Shown: positions 7,139 through 16,678 of the stretch, in pieces
Position numbering within the stretch: position 1 is the stretch's first letter
How the letters are laid out: the number at the start of each line of letters is the position of its first letter
From: CAKVLG01 sp045637805
Lineage (GTDB): Bacteria; Bacillota; Clostridia; Christensenellales; UBA1242
Assembly: GCA_045637805.1 (NCBI GenBank)
Contig: JAZUAE010000001.1
Location: 30,102-94,101 of the forward strand
DNA length: 64,000 bases
Reading direction: 5' to 3'
The notes under the pieces: generated by a model
The model's input: the letters and a program-made list of their open reading frames with translations, nothing else
Told to the model about the DNA's origin: nothing
Database searches by the model: none
Translations under genes and position numbers: made by a program

Positions 7139-9619
7139 TTATATTTTTTCCAAACCGTAAGATTCAAAAGTGTCACCGACTTCAAAATCAGTAAATTTTT
7201 CAAAAGTAACACCACATTCAAATCCACTAGCCACTTCTTTCGCTTCATTTTTATCGCGTTGAAGTGTTGGCATAACGCCTTCATAAATAATCTTATTTTT
7301 TCTAGAAATTCTAACTTTAGAGCCTTTTACGATTTTACCGTCAAGAACATAGGTTCCCGCAATAGCACCAAATTTACTTGCTTTAAATATTGCCCTAATT
7401 TCAGCGTGTCCATAAACAACTTCTTTAAATTTAGGAGCAAGCATTGCTGTAATTTGCTCTTCTACAAAATCTATTGCCTCATATATAATTTTGAAGAATT
7501 TAATTTCAACTTTATTCTTCTCAGCATAAGATTTAGCTTTAACATCTGGTTTAACGTTAAATCCGATAATGCAAGCATGGCCAGCATCAGCAAGCATCAC
7601 GTCATTTTCTGTAATTGCACCAACACCAGTATGGATTACTCTAACTTTAACTTCGTCATTTTTAATGACTGCAAGTGAACTTGAAAGAGCCTCTATTGAA
7701 CCTTGAACATCACCTTTAATAATAATGTTATAATCTTTAAAGTTACTGTCAGCCATCTTGTCCATTAACGCATCAAGAGATAGATCCGCAGCTTTAATCA
7801 TACTTGTACGTGCTTTGTTATGACGCTCTAAGAGTACTTTATGAGATAATTTTTCATCAACCACATAAAGCTCATCACCAGCAGAAGGAACACCATCTAA
7901 ACCAAGTATTGCAACAGGAGTAGAAGGAGCAGCAGTTTTTACATTCTCACCTCTATCATTTGTCATAGCACGGATTTTACCACTAAAGTTTCCAACAACT
8001 ACATTGTCACCTGTCTTAAGTGTACCATTTTGAACAAGAACTGTTGCAACTGAACCTTTACCTTTATCAAGTCTAGCCTCAATAATAGATCCAAAAGCAG
8101 CTTTCTTAGGGTTTGCTCTTAAATTTTGATATTCCGCAACAAACAATACCATTTCTAATAATTTATCAATGTTTTGACCTGTTTTGGCTGAGATAGGTAT
8201 CATAATTGCATCGCCACCCCATTCTTCAGGTAAAACATCATATTCAGATAATTGTTGTTTAATTCTATCTACATTTGCTGTATCTTTATCAATCTTATTA
8301 ATAGCAACAATCATAGGAACTTTTGCCTCTTTAATAAACTTAATAGCTTCCACAGTTTGAGGCATTACACCATCATCTGCAGCAACAACAAGTATAGCCA
8401 CATCTGTAAGTTTAGCACCACGAGCACGCATAGCAGTAAAGGCAGCGTGTCCAGGCGTATCAATAAATGTGATAGGTTCATCATTTACTTTTATCATATA
8501 AGCACCTATGTGCTGAGTAATGCCACCAGCTTCAGTTGTAGTAACTTTTGTATTTCTAATATAGTCAAGAAGAGATGTTTTACCATGGTCAACGTGACCC
8601 ATAACAACAACAACTGGAGGTCTCTTTTGAAGATCCTTTTCGTCATCAGCTCCTGTTTGAATTTCTGCAAGAAGTTCTTCAGCTTTCGCCTCAATTTTCT
8701 TCTCTAAAGTTACTCCAAGTTCATTAGAAACAAGTTCAGCTGCATCATAATCAATATTGCTATTGATATTCATCATCATGCCAAGCTCCATAAGCTTACC
8801 AAGAATTTGAGTTACTGGTTTACCTATTTTTTCAGCAAGCATTTTTACTGTTAAGTTATCAGTTGTAATAACTGCATGATCAACAGCAGGAGCTACAACC
8901 TTTTTCTCTTCCTTAGTTTTCTTTGCTTTTTTCCAAGAACCAGAACCAACATAAGAATCATCTACCAAGGTTTCATCTTCAACATAGCCACGCATTAAAA
9001 GAGCCTTCTTGCCTAAATGTTTTTTCTCTTCACTGCGATTGTTTGAATTTTTATTGCGATTTTGGTTGTTTGCAAATTTATTGTGTACATTTAATGACTC
9101 AATAGATTCTGTACCACGAGCAAGTACTGGCTTTGCAAAACCAGCAGGTTTTTTAAACCCTGCTGCGTCATTTCTTGGAGCAAATCCACCTTGTGGCTTT
9201 CCGGTTTGGAATTGACGCACTTGAGGAGCACCACCTTGAGGTCTATTAAACGCTCCTTGTTGTCTTTGATTTCCACGAAAACCATTTTGTTGTCCGCGGT
9301 TTTCAGGATATTTTCTAACCTCTACACCTTGTTTTTTGCCATCAAATGGTTTGTTTATAGGTTTATTTGCTTGAGTTTGAGCAATTTCAACTTTAGCAGG
9401 AACAACTGGAGCTTCCACCTTTTCAATCTTTTGACTTGCAACTTTTTGAGCAGCAAGATTTAGATTTGATTCTTTTTGCCTTATTGCAGCATAAATCTGG
9501 TCAAGTTTAACCCTGGCCTTTTTTAAGTTGCTGCTTAAACCTGACAACAAGTTTTCAGAAAGCAAACTCTGCATTTGTTTTATATTGTCGTATTCGCGTT
9601 TTACAGTATCGTTTGTCAA
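7139..9619 (-). CDS. infB: Translation initiation factor IF-2
   Basis: This 826-residue GTPase places initiator tRNA on the 30S subunit. An N-terminal extension of about 240 residues is rich in Gln, Asn, Gly and Lys. It is followed by an IF2-N module (about 255-310), the G domain with G1 GHVDHGKT (341-348), DTPGHAAF and NKIDK, then domains II to IV ending in FESYGLEKI. It is in the nusA-infB operon after ylxQ, one base apart. Confidence 0.97.
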   Translation of the reverse strand: MTNDTVKREYDNIKQMQSLLSENLLSGLSSNLKKARVKLDQIYAAIRQKESNLNLAAQKVASQKIEKVEAPVVPAKVEIAQTQANKPINKPFDGKKQGVEVRKYPENRGQQNGFRGNQRQQGAFNRPQGGAPQVRQFQTGKPQGGFAPRNDAAGFKKPAGFAKPVLARGTESIESLNVHNKFANNQNRNKNSNNRSEEKKHLGKKALLMRGYVEDETLVDDSYVGSGSWKKAKKTKEEKKVVAPAVDHAVITTDNLTVKMLAEKIGKPVTQILGKLMELGMMMNINSNIDYDAAELVSNELGVTLEKKIEAKAEELLAEIQTGADDEKDLQKRPPVVVVMGHVDHGKTSLLDYIRNTKVTTTEAGGITQHIGAYMIKVNDEPITFIDTPGHAAFTAMRARGAKLTDVAILVVAADDGVMPQTVEAIKFIKEAKVPMIVAINKIDKDTANVDRIKQQLSEYDVLPEEWGGDAIMIPISAKTGQNIDKLLEMVLFVAEYQNLRANPKKAAFGSIIEARLDKGKGSVATVLVQNGTLKTGDNVVVGNFSGKIRAMTNDRGENVKTAAPSTPVAILGLDGVPSAGDELYVVDEKLSHKVLLERHNKARTSMIKAADLSLDALMDKMADSNFKDYNIIIKGDVQGSIEALSSSLAVIKNDEVKVRVIHTGVGAITENDVMLADAGHACIIGFNVKPDVKAKSYAEKNKVEIKFFKIIYEAIDFVEEQITAMLAPKFKEVVYGHAEIRAIFKASKFGAIAGTYVLDGKIVKGSKVRISRKNKIIYEGVMPTLQRDKNEAKEVASGFECGVTFEKFTDFEVGDTFESYGLEKI

Positions 9620-9620
9620 A

Positions 9621-9899
9621 TTACTGTACCTCCAAAATGTTTTTTATTGCGTTCGCGAGATTTTCGTCCGTAATAGCAAGAGCTTTCACACCTGGCAAAC
9701 TTACCATGTCTTCAAAATCACTTTCTTTTAAGACGAAAACTTTATTATTTTTTTCCAATTTTTTCTTTGCTATAATCGAAAGCGACGAGCTTATTAGAAC
9801 AATTCTAGTTTTATTACTTTTTAGAATATTATCAGTACCAAGCACTACCTGTTTCGACTTTTTTGCAAAACCTATATAGGAAGAAATTTTATTTATCAC
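9621..9899 (-). CDS. L7Ae-family RNA-binding protein YlxQ
   Basis: A 92-residue protein with the L7Ae/L30e/S12e/Gadd45 fold. The GFAKKSKQVVLGTDNILK start and the VFVLKESDFEDM and ITDENLANAI segments are typical of YlxQ. Members bind kink-turn RNA. It overlaps ylxR by 11 bases and precedes infB, its constant location in Firmicutes. Its cellular role in this organism cannot be read from the sequence. Confidence 0.88.
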   Translation of the reverse strand: MINKISSYIGFAKKSKQVVLGTDNILKSNKTRIVLISSSLSIIAKKKLEKNNKVFVLKESDFEDMVSLPGVKALAITDENLANAIKNILEVQ

Positions 9900-10143
9900 C
9901 TATTTTTTCTCCTATTTTGTCATAGATTTCAGACTGCACTGCAGTTTTATAACTCCTGTTTAAACCTTTACTTTGAATAAGTTTTTTTAAACAAACATCG
10001 TTATTACAAACGTAAGCGCCTCTGCCTTCTTTGTTTTGACTTGGATCGAGTGAAATATCGCCATTTTTATTTTTTACAAATTTTAACATTTCACTCTTAT
10101 CTCTCTTTGATCTACACGAAATACACGTGCGCACATTTTTCAT
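9889..10143 (-). CDS. YlxR family RNA-binding protein
   Basis: An 84-residue basic protein with the YlxR (DUF448) signature: RTCISCRSKRDKSEMLKFV at the N terminus and GRGAYVCNNDVCLKKLI in the middle. It is probably nucleic-acid binding. Its ATG overlaps the nusA stop (TAATG), so it is translationally coupled. Confidence 0.9.
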   Translation of the reverse strand: MKNVRTCISCRSKRDKSEMLKFVKNKNGDISLDPSQNKEGRGAYVCNNDVCLKKLIQSKGLNRSYKTAVQSEIYDKIGEKIGDK

Positions 10144-11285
10144 TAAGCATTATCTCCAATACCGTCAAGGTCATCGAAAATGTTGTCGATATCATCAAGA
10201 GAAACCTCTTCAGCACCTGTTTCATCAATGTTTTTATCCTCTTCAGCAGCTTTAGATTCACTCTTAACATCAATCTTCCAACCAGTAAGTTTTGCAGCTA
10301 AGCGCACATTCATACCACCTTTACCGATTGCAAGTGAAAGTTTATCGTCAGGTACAATAACCCTTGAAGCTTTCAATTCTTCATCGATTTCGATTGAGAG
10401 AACCTTAGCTGGAGATAAAGCTCTAGCAATATACTCAAAAGGATCATCACTATATACAATTAAATCAATTTTTTCGCCACCAAGCTCGCTAACAATAGTA
10501 TTTACACGAATACCCTTATTACCAACACAAGAGCCAAGAGCATCAACATTTGGATCGTTTGATATAATAGACATTTTTGTTCTATAACCAGGCTCACGAA
10601 CAATATTTTTAATTGTAACCACACCTGATGCTATTTCTGGAACTTCAGATTCAAACAATTTCTTAACAAAATTTGGTATTGTTCTTGATACAACAGCTTG
10701 AACACCAAATGCTGTATCTCTAAGTTTTTTAACATATACTTTAATTTTGTCATTAATGTTGTATTTTTCGCTTGCAATTTGATCACCTGACATTAAGACA
10801 CCCTCAATAGAGCTGCCAGCAATTTCAATATAAACATTATTATTTTCAATTCTTCTGATTGTACCTGTAACAAGTGTATCAACCTTTCCTGAAAGTTCAG
10901 CAAAAGCAGTATCACGTTCAGCTTCACGCAATTTTTGAATAATTACTTGTTTAGCAGTACCAGCAGCAATTCTACCAAAATCTTTTGGTGTAACTTCCTC
11001 TTGAACATTATCACCGATCTTATAAGATTTTTTGATTTCCTTTGCTTCTTCGAGAGATATTTCAGTGTCTGGATCAGTTACTTCTTCAACAACAGTCTTA
11101 TATGCATATACTTTTATTGTGTTCTTTTCAGGAACAAGTTTAACAGTAACAGCTTTAGCCTCACCAAAGTTCTTTTTATAAGCTGCAACAAGTGCAGATT
11201 CAAGTGTTTCAATAAAGAACTCTTTTTTTACTCCTTTTGTTTGTTCTAATTCATCAAGTGCTAAGAAAAAATCTTTGTTAACCAT
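10143..11285 (-). CDS. nusA: Transcription termination/antitermination factor NusA
   Basis: A 380-residue NusA of the short Firmicute type: N-terminal RNA polymerase-binding domain (1-125), S1 domain (about 130-200), then KH1 and KH2 (about 200-345) with the GNKGIRVN and GKGGMNVRLA loops. A short acidic tail (about 350-380) follows and the two C-terminal repeats found in Gammaproteobacteria are absent. It controls pausing and termination, and is encoded directly after rimP. Confidence 0.96.
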   Translation of the reverse strand: MVNKDFFLALDELEQTKGVKKEFFIETLESALVAAYKKNFGEAKAVTVKLVPEKNTIKVYAYKTVVEEVTDPDTEISLEEAKEIKKSYKIGDNVQEEVTPKDFGRIAAGTAKQVIIQKLREAERDTAFAELSGKVDTLVTGTIRRIENNNVYIEIAGSSIEGVLMSGDQIASEKYNINDKIKVYVKKLRDTAFGVQAVVSRTIPNFVKKLFESEVPEIASGVVTIKNIVREPGYRTKMSIISNDPNVDALGSCVGNKGIRVNTIVSELGGEKIDLIVYSDDPFEYIARALSPAKVLSIEIDEELKASRVIVPDDKLSLAIGKGGMNVRLAAKLTGWKIDVKSESKAAEEDKNIDETGAEEVSLDDIDNIFDDLDGIGDNA

Positions 11286-11293
11286 AAATCCTC

Positions 11294-11752
11294 CTAAAAA
11301 TTTATTACCTTACTTATTTTTGAAATTGTTTTTCTTTCTATTTCTAATTCTTTTTCGCCGAAAAGTATCTTAATATTGTCTTTATCAAACCCAAGAAGTT
11401 TGCCCTCAAAAACTTTTTGTTTTTCAATAGGTTTAAACAATCTAACCTCCACGTTTTCACCGATATTACGAGCGTAATCTCTGTCCGTTTTAAATGGACG
11501 ATCAAGACCAAGTGATGAAACGTTTAAAATATATGGCTTATCGCCTGTTGGATTCAAACTGTCTAAAGGTTCATCGATTGCTCTATGTACTTTTTCACAA
11601 TCAGTTATTGAAATACCTTTAGATGAATCGATATAAATTGTAAGATTCATGCCTGTTTCTTTTTTCTCATATTCCACATCGGCAAGTTCATAACCCAAAT
11701 CTTTCACAATAGGTTCAATATAATCATAAACATTTTCTGCAACGCGTGCCAT
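11294..11752 (-). CDS. rimP: Ribosome maturation factor RimP
   Basis: A 152-residue RimP with an N-terminal alpha/beta domain and a C-terminal SH3-like domain. The family segments LGYELADVEYEKK, the VHRAIDEPLD helix and the VSSLGLDRPFKTDRDY motif are all visible. It assists 30S maturation. It is the first gene of the nusA-infB operon and is preceded by a clear sigma-A promoter and a leader hairpin. Confidence 0.95.
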   Translation of the reverse strand: MARVAENVYDYIEPIVKDLGYELADVEYEKKETGMNLTIYIDSSKGISITDCEKVHRAIDEPLDSLNPTGDKPYILNVSSLGLDRPFKTDRDYARNIGENVEVRLFKPIEKQKVFEGKLLGFDKDNIKILFGEKELEIERKTISKISKVINF

Positions 11753-11775
11753 AAAAACCTCCCTGCAAAATTTTA

Positions 11776-11795
11776 GGAGTGGCGCCTGCCACTCC
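11776..11795 (-). promoter_or_regulatory. Hairpin in the rimP-nusA leader
   Basis: An 8-bp perfect stem (GGAGTGGC with GCCACTCC, 4-base loop) lies in the roughly 58-base untranslated leader between the promoter and the rimP Shine-Dalgarno (gggagg). No T-run follows directly on either strand, so it is not a standard terminator. It might be an mRNA-stabilising or autoregulatory structure. Confidence 0.55.
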
Positions 11796-11816
11796 CAAAG
11801 ATAAGTTTATAATGAT

Positions 11817-11845
11817 ATTATATAATACAAGTCCATTAAAATCAA
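11817..11845 (-). promoter_or_regulatory. Sigma-A promoter of the rimP-nusA-infB operon
   Basis: On the minus strand TTGATT, a 17-base spacer and TATAAT are present. The -35 box overlaps the last codons of the polC-like gene, placing the start of transcription near 11810. Confidence 0.8.
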
Positions 11846-13464
11846 GTGTTTTGTTCAATAATTTCGTATAATTTTATAAAGCATTCAGCTGTCGCCATAG
11901 CATCATGAACAGCGCGGTGTGCATTTTCAAGACTAACACCAAGCTTAGCACAAATTGTTTTTAATTTGTAATTTTTTAAACCTTTAAGGTTTTGCATTGC
12001 AAGCGTCCAAGTATCTTCCATTTCAGATTCAAAGTTATATCCACACTTTTTACCATAGTGATTTAAGAAACCATAATCAAAAGAGACATTTTGACCAACA
12101 AGAACAGCACCTCTAGTAAATTTGTAAAAGTCTGGCATCACTTGTTCAATAGAATGTGCACCGACTAAATCTTTGTCCGTTATTCCTGTAAGTTCAATTA
12201 TTTCTTTAGATAAAGGTTTTTGTGGGTTAACAAAACACATAAATCGTTCCGTAATTTTGCCATTTTTAATCTTCACAGCACCGATTTCTATAATCTTATC
12301 ACCTTCAAAAACATGAAGACCCGTTGTTTCAAAGTCAAATACGACAAAATCTTTGTTTTTTATGTGCTCAGGAATAGGTTTTTCTTTACCACTTGAAAAA
12401 GCAAATAAATCTACCTGCTGTTTTGACTCAACTTCTTCAGGAAAAACATATCTGTAATTTTTCGGCTCACTTTTCCAAGAAACTTCTTCTTTAAAATCTG
12501 AAGGGAGCTTACAAGTAGAAATTTCTTTTATTACCATACTTACTCCACCTGAATATTTGTCTTCTTCAACCTTTCCACGAACTACAACTTCTGTTCCAAC
12601 AGTAAGTGCATCTAAAAGTGCTAATGTCCCCTTAGTAGAAAAAGCAATACAGCTCATTTTTCCAGTGAAATCCTCGATCGCTATTCTATAATATTTTCTA
12701 ACGCTTTGCTCAGCTTTAGAATTCTCTTCAGCTTGTTTTTCAAGTTCCTCGTTTGTCTTCGCCTCTTTTTTAGGTTTCTCTTCTTTTTCCTTAGGTTTGC
12801 GAACCACATCATTATAGAATGTAATTTTTCCACAAATTACTACACTTTCAATAGGTGTTTTAACGTCTTTAATATATACTGGCTTGTCATCGATTTGTTC
12901 GCCTATATATTTCATAACATCTGTAACATCAATTGTTCGGACTTTAGGTTCTAAAACTTCTAAATCAAACTCTGGTTCTTCTTGTTTTGCAGAAGCTTCA
13001 GCGATTTGAAAAGGAATTGCTGTTAAACTAAAATCAAAACAAAAATATTCGTTTAGAAATTTTGTAATATCGGCCAATATTCTTTTATTTTCAAACCGTT
13101 CATAAGATTTTTCATCAATTAAGAGATTGACATTAGCACTTTCCTTTACCTCAATCTCCCCTACTGCATGCAAAATTGCAGGACAATTTTTCTTAAAATA
13201 GTACTCAATTTGAGGTAAAATTGAATCCTTGTTAACAAAATTTTTGATAAATTTTATCTCATATACAAAATCTTGCGGCATATTAGATTTTATGGTTTTT
13301 TCAAGATTTAACCTATCTTTTATAGACAAAATTATGCCGTCTTTATAATATATTTCCAAGACGCAAATATTGCCACCTTGTTTTAAGGTGGCATTTTTCA
13401 TTTTAAATCCAAATTTATTTTCCGTTTCATTATTTAAAATTTCTATTATTTTACAATTTGTCAT
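11842..13464 (-). CDS. PolC-like protein reduced to N-terminal, OB and exonuclease domains
   Basis: This gene sits in the polC slot between rseP and rimP but encodes only 540 residues; PolC is normally about 1,430. Residues 1-175 resemble the PolC N-terminal region, 190-320 an OB-fold with a Lys/Glu-rich insert (225-255), and 370-540 a DEDDh 3'-5' exonuclease with DFETTG (Asp377, Glu379), GQNVSFDYGF (Asp463) and HRAVHD (His516, Asp521). The two PHP halves and the whole polymerase are missing. The frame ends in a clean TGA followed by the next operon, so there is no frameshift to explain it. The start at 13464 overlaps the rseP stop (ATGA). It could be a proofreading or DNA-repair exonuclease. 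I see no polymerase in the window. Confidence 0.85.
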   Translation of the reverse strand: MTNCKIIEILNNETENKFGFKMKNATLKQGGNICVLEIYYKDGIILSIKDRLNLEKTIKSNMPQDFVYEIKFIKNFVNKDSILPQIEYYFKKNCPAILHAVGEIEVKESANVNLLIDEKSYERFENKRILADITKFLNEYFCFDFSLTAIPFQIAEASAKQEEPEFDLEVLEPKVRTIDVTDVMKYIGEQIDDKPVYIKDVKTPIESVVICGKITFYNDVVRKPKEKEEKPKKEAKTNEELEKQAEENSKAEQSVRKYYRIAIEDFTGKMSCIAFSTKGTLALLDALTVGTEVVVRGKVEEDKYSGGVSMVIKEISTCKLPSDFKEEVSWKSEPKNYRYVFPEEVESKQQVDLFAFSSGKEKPIPEHIKNKDFVVFDFETTGLHVFEGDKIIEIGAVKIKNGKITERFMCFVNPQKPLSKEIIELTGITDKDLVGAHSIEQVMPDFYKFTRGAVLVGQNVSFDYGFLNHYGKKCGYNFESEMEDTWTLAMQNLKGLKNYKLKTICAKLGVSLENAHRAVHDAMATAECFIKLYEIIEQNT

Positions 13465-14954
13465 AGGAGTAACCTGCAAGCAATAAAGAAGTGATAAACA
13501 TCAAAGAATATAACCAAACCAAGCAATACAAACAATCCTATTGTGTTTATCCAGCCTTCTACCTTTTTATTAATAGGTCTTCCTATAATCCACTCTATTA
13601 AAACAAACACAACATGGAAACCATCAAGTGCTGGTATAGGAAGAGCATTCATCACCGCCAAATTCATTGCAAGTAATGGGAATAATAGTAAAAATTGAGA
13701 AATGCTGTGAGACTCAAAGCTTGCCTGAGAAATATCCGCCATTTGTGATATTGCTGTAATTGTACCACCCATATCAGAAAGTTTAGTTGCACCAGTGAAT
13801 AATCCACCTAGAGTAGATATGATCAATCCACAAATATAGAAAGAAAATGGCCAAGCCTGAACGCAAGCATCAAAAAAACCATAATTTGTATGCTCATATC
13901 CAAGTATTAACCCCAGAGAAGTCCCCTCTTTGGCAAGTGTAATACCTGCAATATTTTTAAGTTCATCAACAGTATAAGGTCTATATACTAAAGTTATCTC
14001 TGCTGCAGAAACAAGTTCTTCAATAGTATATTTGTTTTGACCAGTGGTGTCTTTATAATATTCTTTTTCAGTGGTCCAAGCAATGTATTCATCACCATCA
14101 CCCTTCACAACCTTAAACGATTCTACGTCCGCTTTAAAATCTTCGAAGGCAATTTCTTCACCATCTTTGGTATAAAGCTCAAACCCTGTATTTTTCTTAG
14201 GAGAATAAATTCGTATATTTGTATAATAAGTTTGATCTGGTGCCCAAGAAGTATAGTTTCCTTTATCGTCTTTTTTTACATCAAAATTTAAAACTTGATT
14301 TTTAAATCCTTCAAGATTAACTATTTTATCACCAGACTCTGTATACAAAGTGTATCCTGTTTCTTTTGCTACAAAATAAAAGTCCTTATGCTTGTAATTT
14401 TTAACAGTTTCTTCAATAATTTGACCATTTCTATTTATTGTTAAAACAATTTCCTCACCTGCAGCTATTTTACCTGTCATATCTTGTAAGGTGCGATGAA
14501 TTTCAACATCTTTTCCATTAACTTGCTGAATTATATCCCCCTTCTGCAAGTTTACATTCACATTATCTGGTGCAAAATCTGCAACTTTAGGTAAAAAATA
14601 ACCATTTACAAGTAGAAAAATCACACTCATTAATATTCCAAACATAAAGTTGAAAATTACGCCTGATAAAAGCACAATTATTCTCTTCCATGGTTTTTGA
14701 TTATTAAAAGCTCCTGGGTGTGGATTTTCCTCGTCTTCACCTTCAAAGGCACAAAAACCACCAAGTGGTAAAATTCTTATTGAAAATACTTCACCATTTT
14801 TATTTGTTCGTTTGTAAATAGCCTTACCAAAGCCTATGGCAAACTCATTTATTTTAAATCCAAAAATTTTACCAGCAATAAAGTGTCCCAGTTCATGAAC
14901 TGTGATTAAAACCAAAAGTATTAAAAGAGCTAGTAAAATGTATAAAATAGTCAT
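13461..14954 (-). CDS. rseP: RIP metalloprotease RseP with a duplicated insert
   Basis: An intramembrane site-2 protease of 497 residues, longer than most Firmicute members. The zinc motif HELGH is at residues 20-24 in the first helix, a PDZ domain spans about 120-185, and the second active-site motif NALPIPALDG lies near the C terminus. An extra region (about 199-303) contains two copies of a roughly 48-residue unit: GYTLYTESGDKI... ending DQTYYTN and GFELYTKDGEEI... ending EKEYYKD. It cleaves membrane-bound anti-sigma factors or signal peptide remnants; the target here is unknown. It follows cdsA, with dxr missing from the usual intervening slot. Confidence 0.93.
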   Translation of the reverse strand: MTILYILLALLILLVLITVHELGHFIAGKIFGFKINEFAIGFGKAIYKRTNKNGEVFSIRILPLGGFCAFEGEDEENPHPGAFNNQKPWKRIIVLLSGVIFNFMFGILMSVIFLLVNGYFLPKVADFAPDNVNVNLQKGDIIQQVNGKDVEIHRTLQDMTGKIAAGEEIVLTINRNGQIIEETVKNYKHKDFYFVAKETGYTLYTESGDKIVNLEGFKNQVLNFDVKKDDKGNYTSWAPDQTYYTNIRIYSPKKNTGFELYTKDGEEIAFEDFKADVESFKVVKGDGDEYIAWTTEKEYYKDTTGQNKYTIEELVSAAEITLVYRPYTVDELKNIAGITLAKEGTSLGLILGYEHTNYGFFDACVQAWPFSFYICGLIISTLGGLFTGATKLSDMGGTITAISQMADISQASFESHSISQFLLLFPLLAMNLAVMNALPIPALDGFHVVFVLIEWIIGRPINKKVEGWINTIGLFVLLGLVIFFDVYHFFIACRLLL

Positions 14955-14992
14955 ATATTTCCTTAAATTATATTAAAATTTTTACCAAAAAA

Positions 14993-15904
14993 TTACAAAA
15001 ACAACACAAATACTAAGTATACAAGAGCAACATTAAACATAAGTCCGTCCATTCTGTCCATAAATCCGCCGTGACCAGGAAAGATCGAACCAAAGTCTTT
15101 AATTCCAACTTTTCTTTTTATGGCAGATGCCACTAAATCACCCATTTGTGTTAAAAGAGAGCCAAAAATGCCGATTACAGCAAACATTAAAATAGCTTTC
15201 CATAATGGAATAAGAACTAAACTGCTTGCAAACAACCCTTCAAAGTAAAAAAGCCAAAGGGCAAGTCCCGCTCCAACAATTCCACCAACAAAACCAAAAA
15301 TCATACCTGCTACACTCTTTTTTGGTGAAATTTCAGGTGCCATTCTAGTTCCTTTAATAATTGATCCAAAAAGGTAAGCAAACACATCAGTAAACATTGT
15401 TACTGCAAACACTAAAATAATTCCAACATATCCCACTTCGTGCCCTAAATGATTTATACCAAAGAAAAAGCCAAGTAATGTTGTTGGATATATTAAAATT
15501 GAAATTGTGTCACGCGTTTCATTTAATAGAGATGCGTTTAAAAGTTTTTCATCTTTTTCAATTTCACCATTGCGTCTTTTCATTGTATTAATAATTAATT
15601 CCTTAACCATGCTAGCAGCAAAAGCTAAGAGTAATGCTAATAAAACAAACATCAACTCTTTTCCTGCCAAAGATGATGATGGGATAAATGCAAAAATTGC
15701 AAAAAGTGCTAGTGGATAAATAAGCGCTAGAATCTTCGATGATTTTCTATTATATAAATCAAGTGAGAGATTCATCTCTATTAAACAGCCATAAATAATT
15801 ATCAATGCAAATGCATCAAAGAAGAATGGAGAAACCTCTCTAAGTGCGATAAAACCTGCACAAAGTAAAACAATAACAAGACCTGTAATAGTTCTTTTTA
15901 ACAT
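14993..15904 (-). CDS. cdsA: Phosphatidate cytidylyltransferase
   Basis: A polytopic membrane enzyme of 303 residues that makes CDP-diacylglycerol from CTP and phosphatidate. The C-terminal CdsA signature is visible in MGDLVASAIKRKVGIKDFG and FPGHGGFMDRMDGLMF, with conserved Asp residues. About eight hydrophobic helices are present. It lies between uppS and rseP in the usual order and feeds phospholipid synthesis. Confidence 0.95.
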   Translation of the reverse strand: MLKRTITGLVIVLLCAGFIALREVSPFFFDAFALIIIYGCLIEMNLSLDLYNRKSSKILALIYPLALFAIFAFIPSSSLAGKELMFVLLALLLAFAASMVKELIINTMKRRNGEIEKDEKLLNASLLNETRDTISILIYPTTLLGFFFGINHLGHEVGYVGIILVFAVTMFTDVFAYLFGSIIKGTRMAPEISPKKSVAGMIFGFVGGIVGAGLALWLFYFEGLFASSLVLIPLWKAILMFAVIGIFGSLLTQMGDLVASAIKRKVGIKDFGSIFPGHGGFMDRMDGLMFNVALVYLVFVLFL

Positions 15905-15913
15905 ATATCCTCC

Positions 15914-16639
15914 TTAGATTTTACCATATCTACGATTGCGTTGTTGATATGCAATTACACATTCATCAACGGTTTCAGCATCAAAATCTGGCCAGTGGGT
16001 TTTAGGAAAATAAAATTCACTGTAAGCAGCTTGGAAAAGCATAAAGTTAGAAAGTCTCTGCTCACCACTTGCTCTAACAATCAAATCTGGATCAGGAAGA
16101 CCTGCAGTATAGAGATAATTTGCTAGGGTTTTTTCGTCAACCTCTTTTACTCCATCTGCTATTAATTTATTTATTGCATCACAAAGTTCATGGCGCGCAC
16201 CATATCCAAACCCAAAGTTAAAAATAAGTTTGTCACAGTTTTTTGTCTTTTCTTGGAGGTCGGTTAAAATTTTCTGCATATCTTCTGGAAAAAGAGTTAT
16301 ATCTCCCATTAAACGAACTTTATAACCTTTTTCTATAAATTTATCAACTTTATCGCCATATTTTCTAAATAGGTTAAAAATATATTCAACCTCATCTTTT
16401 GGTCTAGCAAAGTTTTCAGTTGAAAAACAATAGAAAGATGCGACTTTGATTCCAAGTTCTGCACAACGATCAAGCACACGTCTAATCGCTTTATCACCCT
16501 CTTTATGACCTTCAAAGCGAGGGAGTCCACGTTTTTTAGCCCATCTACCATTACCGTCAGCAATAAAGGCAACGTGTTTTGGAATATTATTCATGTCAAT
16601 TTCATGTTTTTCAGTTTTTTTCTTTTTAAATAAGCACAT
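15914..16639 (-). CDS. uppS: Isoprenyl transferase (undecaprenyl diphosphate synthase)
   Basis: A 241-residue cis-prenyltransferase that builds the lipid carrier for peptidoglycan. The signatures are FIADGNGRWAKKRGLPRFEGH with the catalytic Asp, the FCFSTENFARPKDEV segment, and the C-terminal DLIVRASGEQRLSNFMLFQ motif. A short basic N-terminal extension (MCLFKKKKTEK) precedes the core. It follows frr, with a 39-base gap. Confidence 0.96.
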   Translation of the reverse strand: MCLFKKKKTEKHEIDMNNIPKHVAFIADGNGRWAKKRGLPRFEGHKEGDKAIRRVLDRCAELGIKVASFYCFSTENFARPKDEVEYIFNLFRKYGDKVDKFIEKGYKVRLMGDITLFPEDMQKILTDLQEKTKNCDKLIFNFGFGYGARHELCDAINKLIADGVKEVDEKTLANYLYTAGLPDPDLIVRASGEQRLSNFMLFQAAYSEFYFPKTHWPDFDAETVDECVIAYQQRNRRYGKI

Positions 16640-16678
16640 ATTCTGCTCCTAATTAATGTTAGTAATAGATAGCAGATA

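Noticed and set aside
9091..9285. Extra frames across the infB N-terminal region
   Set aside because: They lie antisense to or out of phase with infB and have no ribosome-binding site; they are low-complexity shadows.
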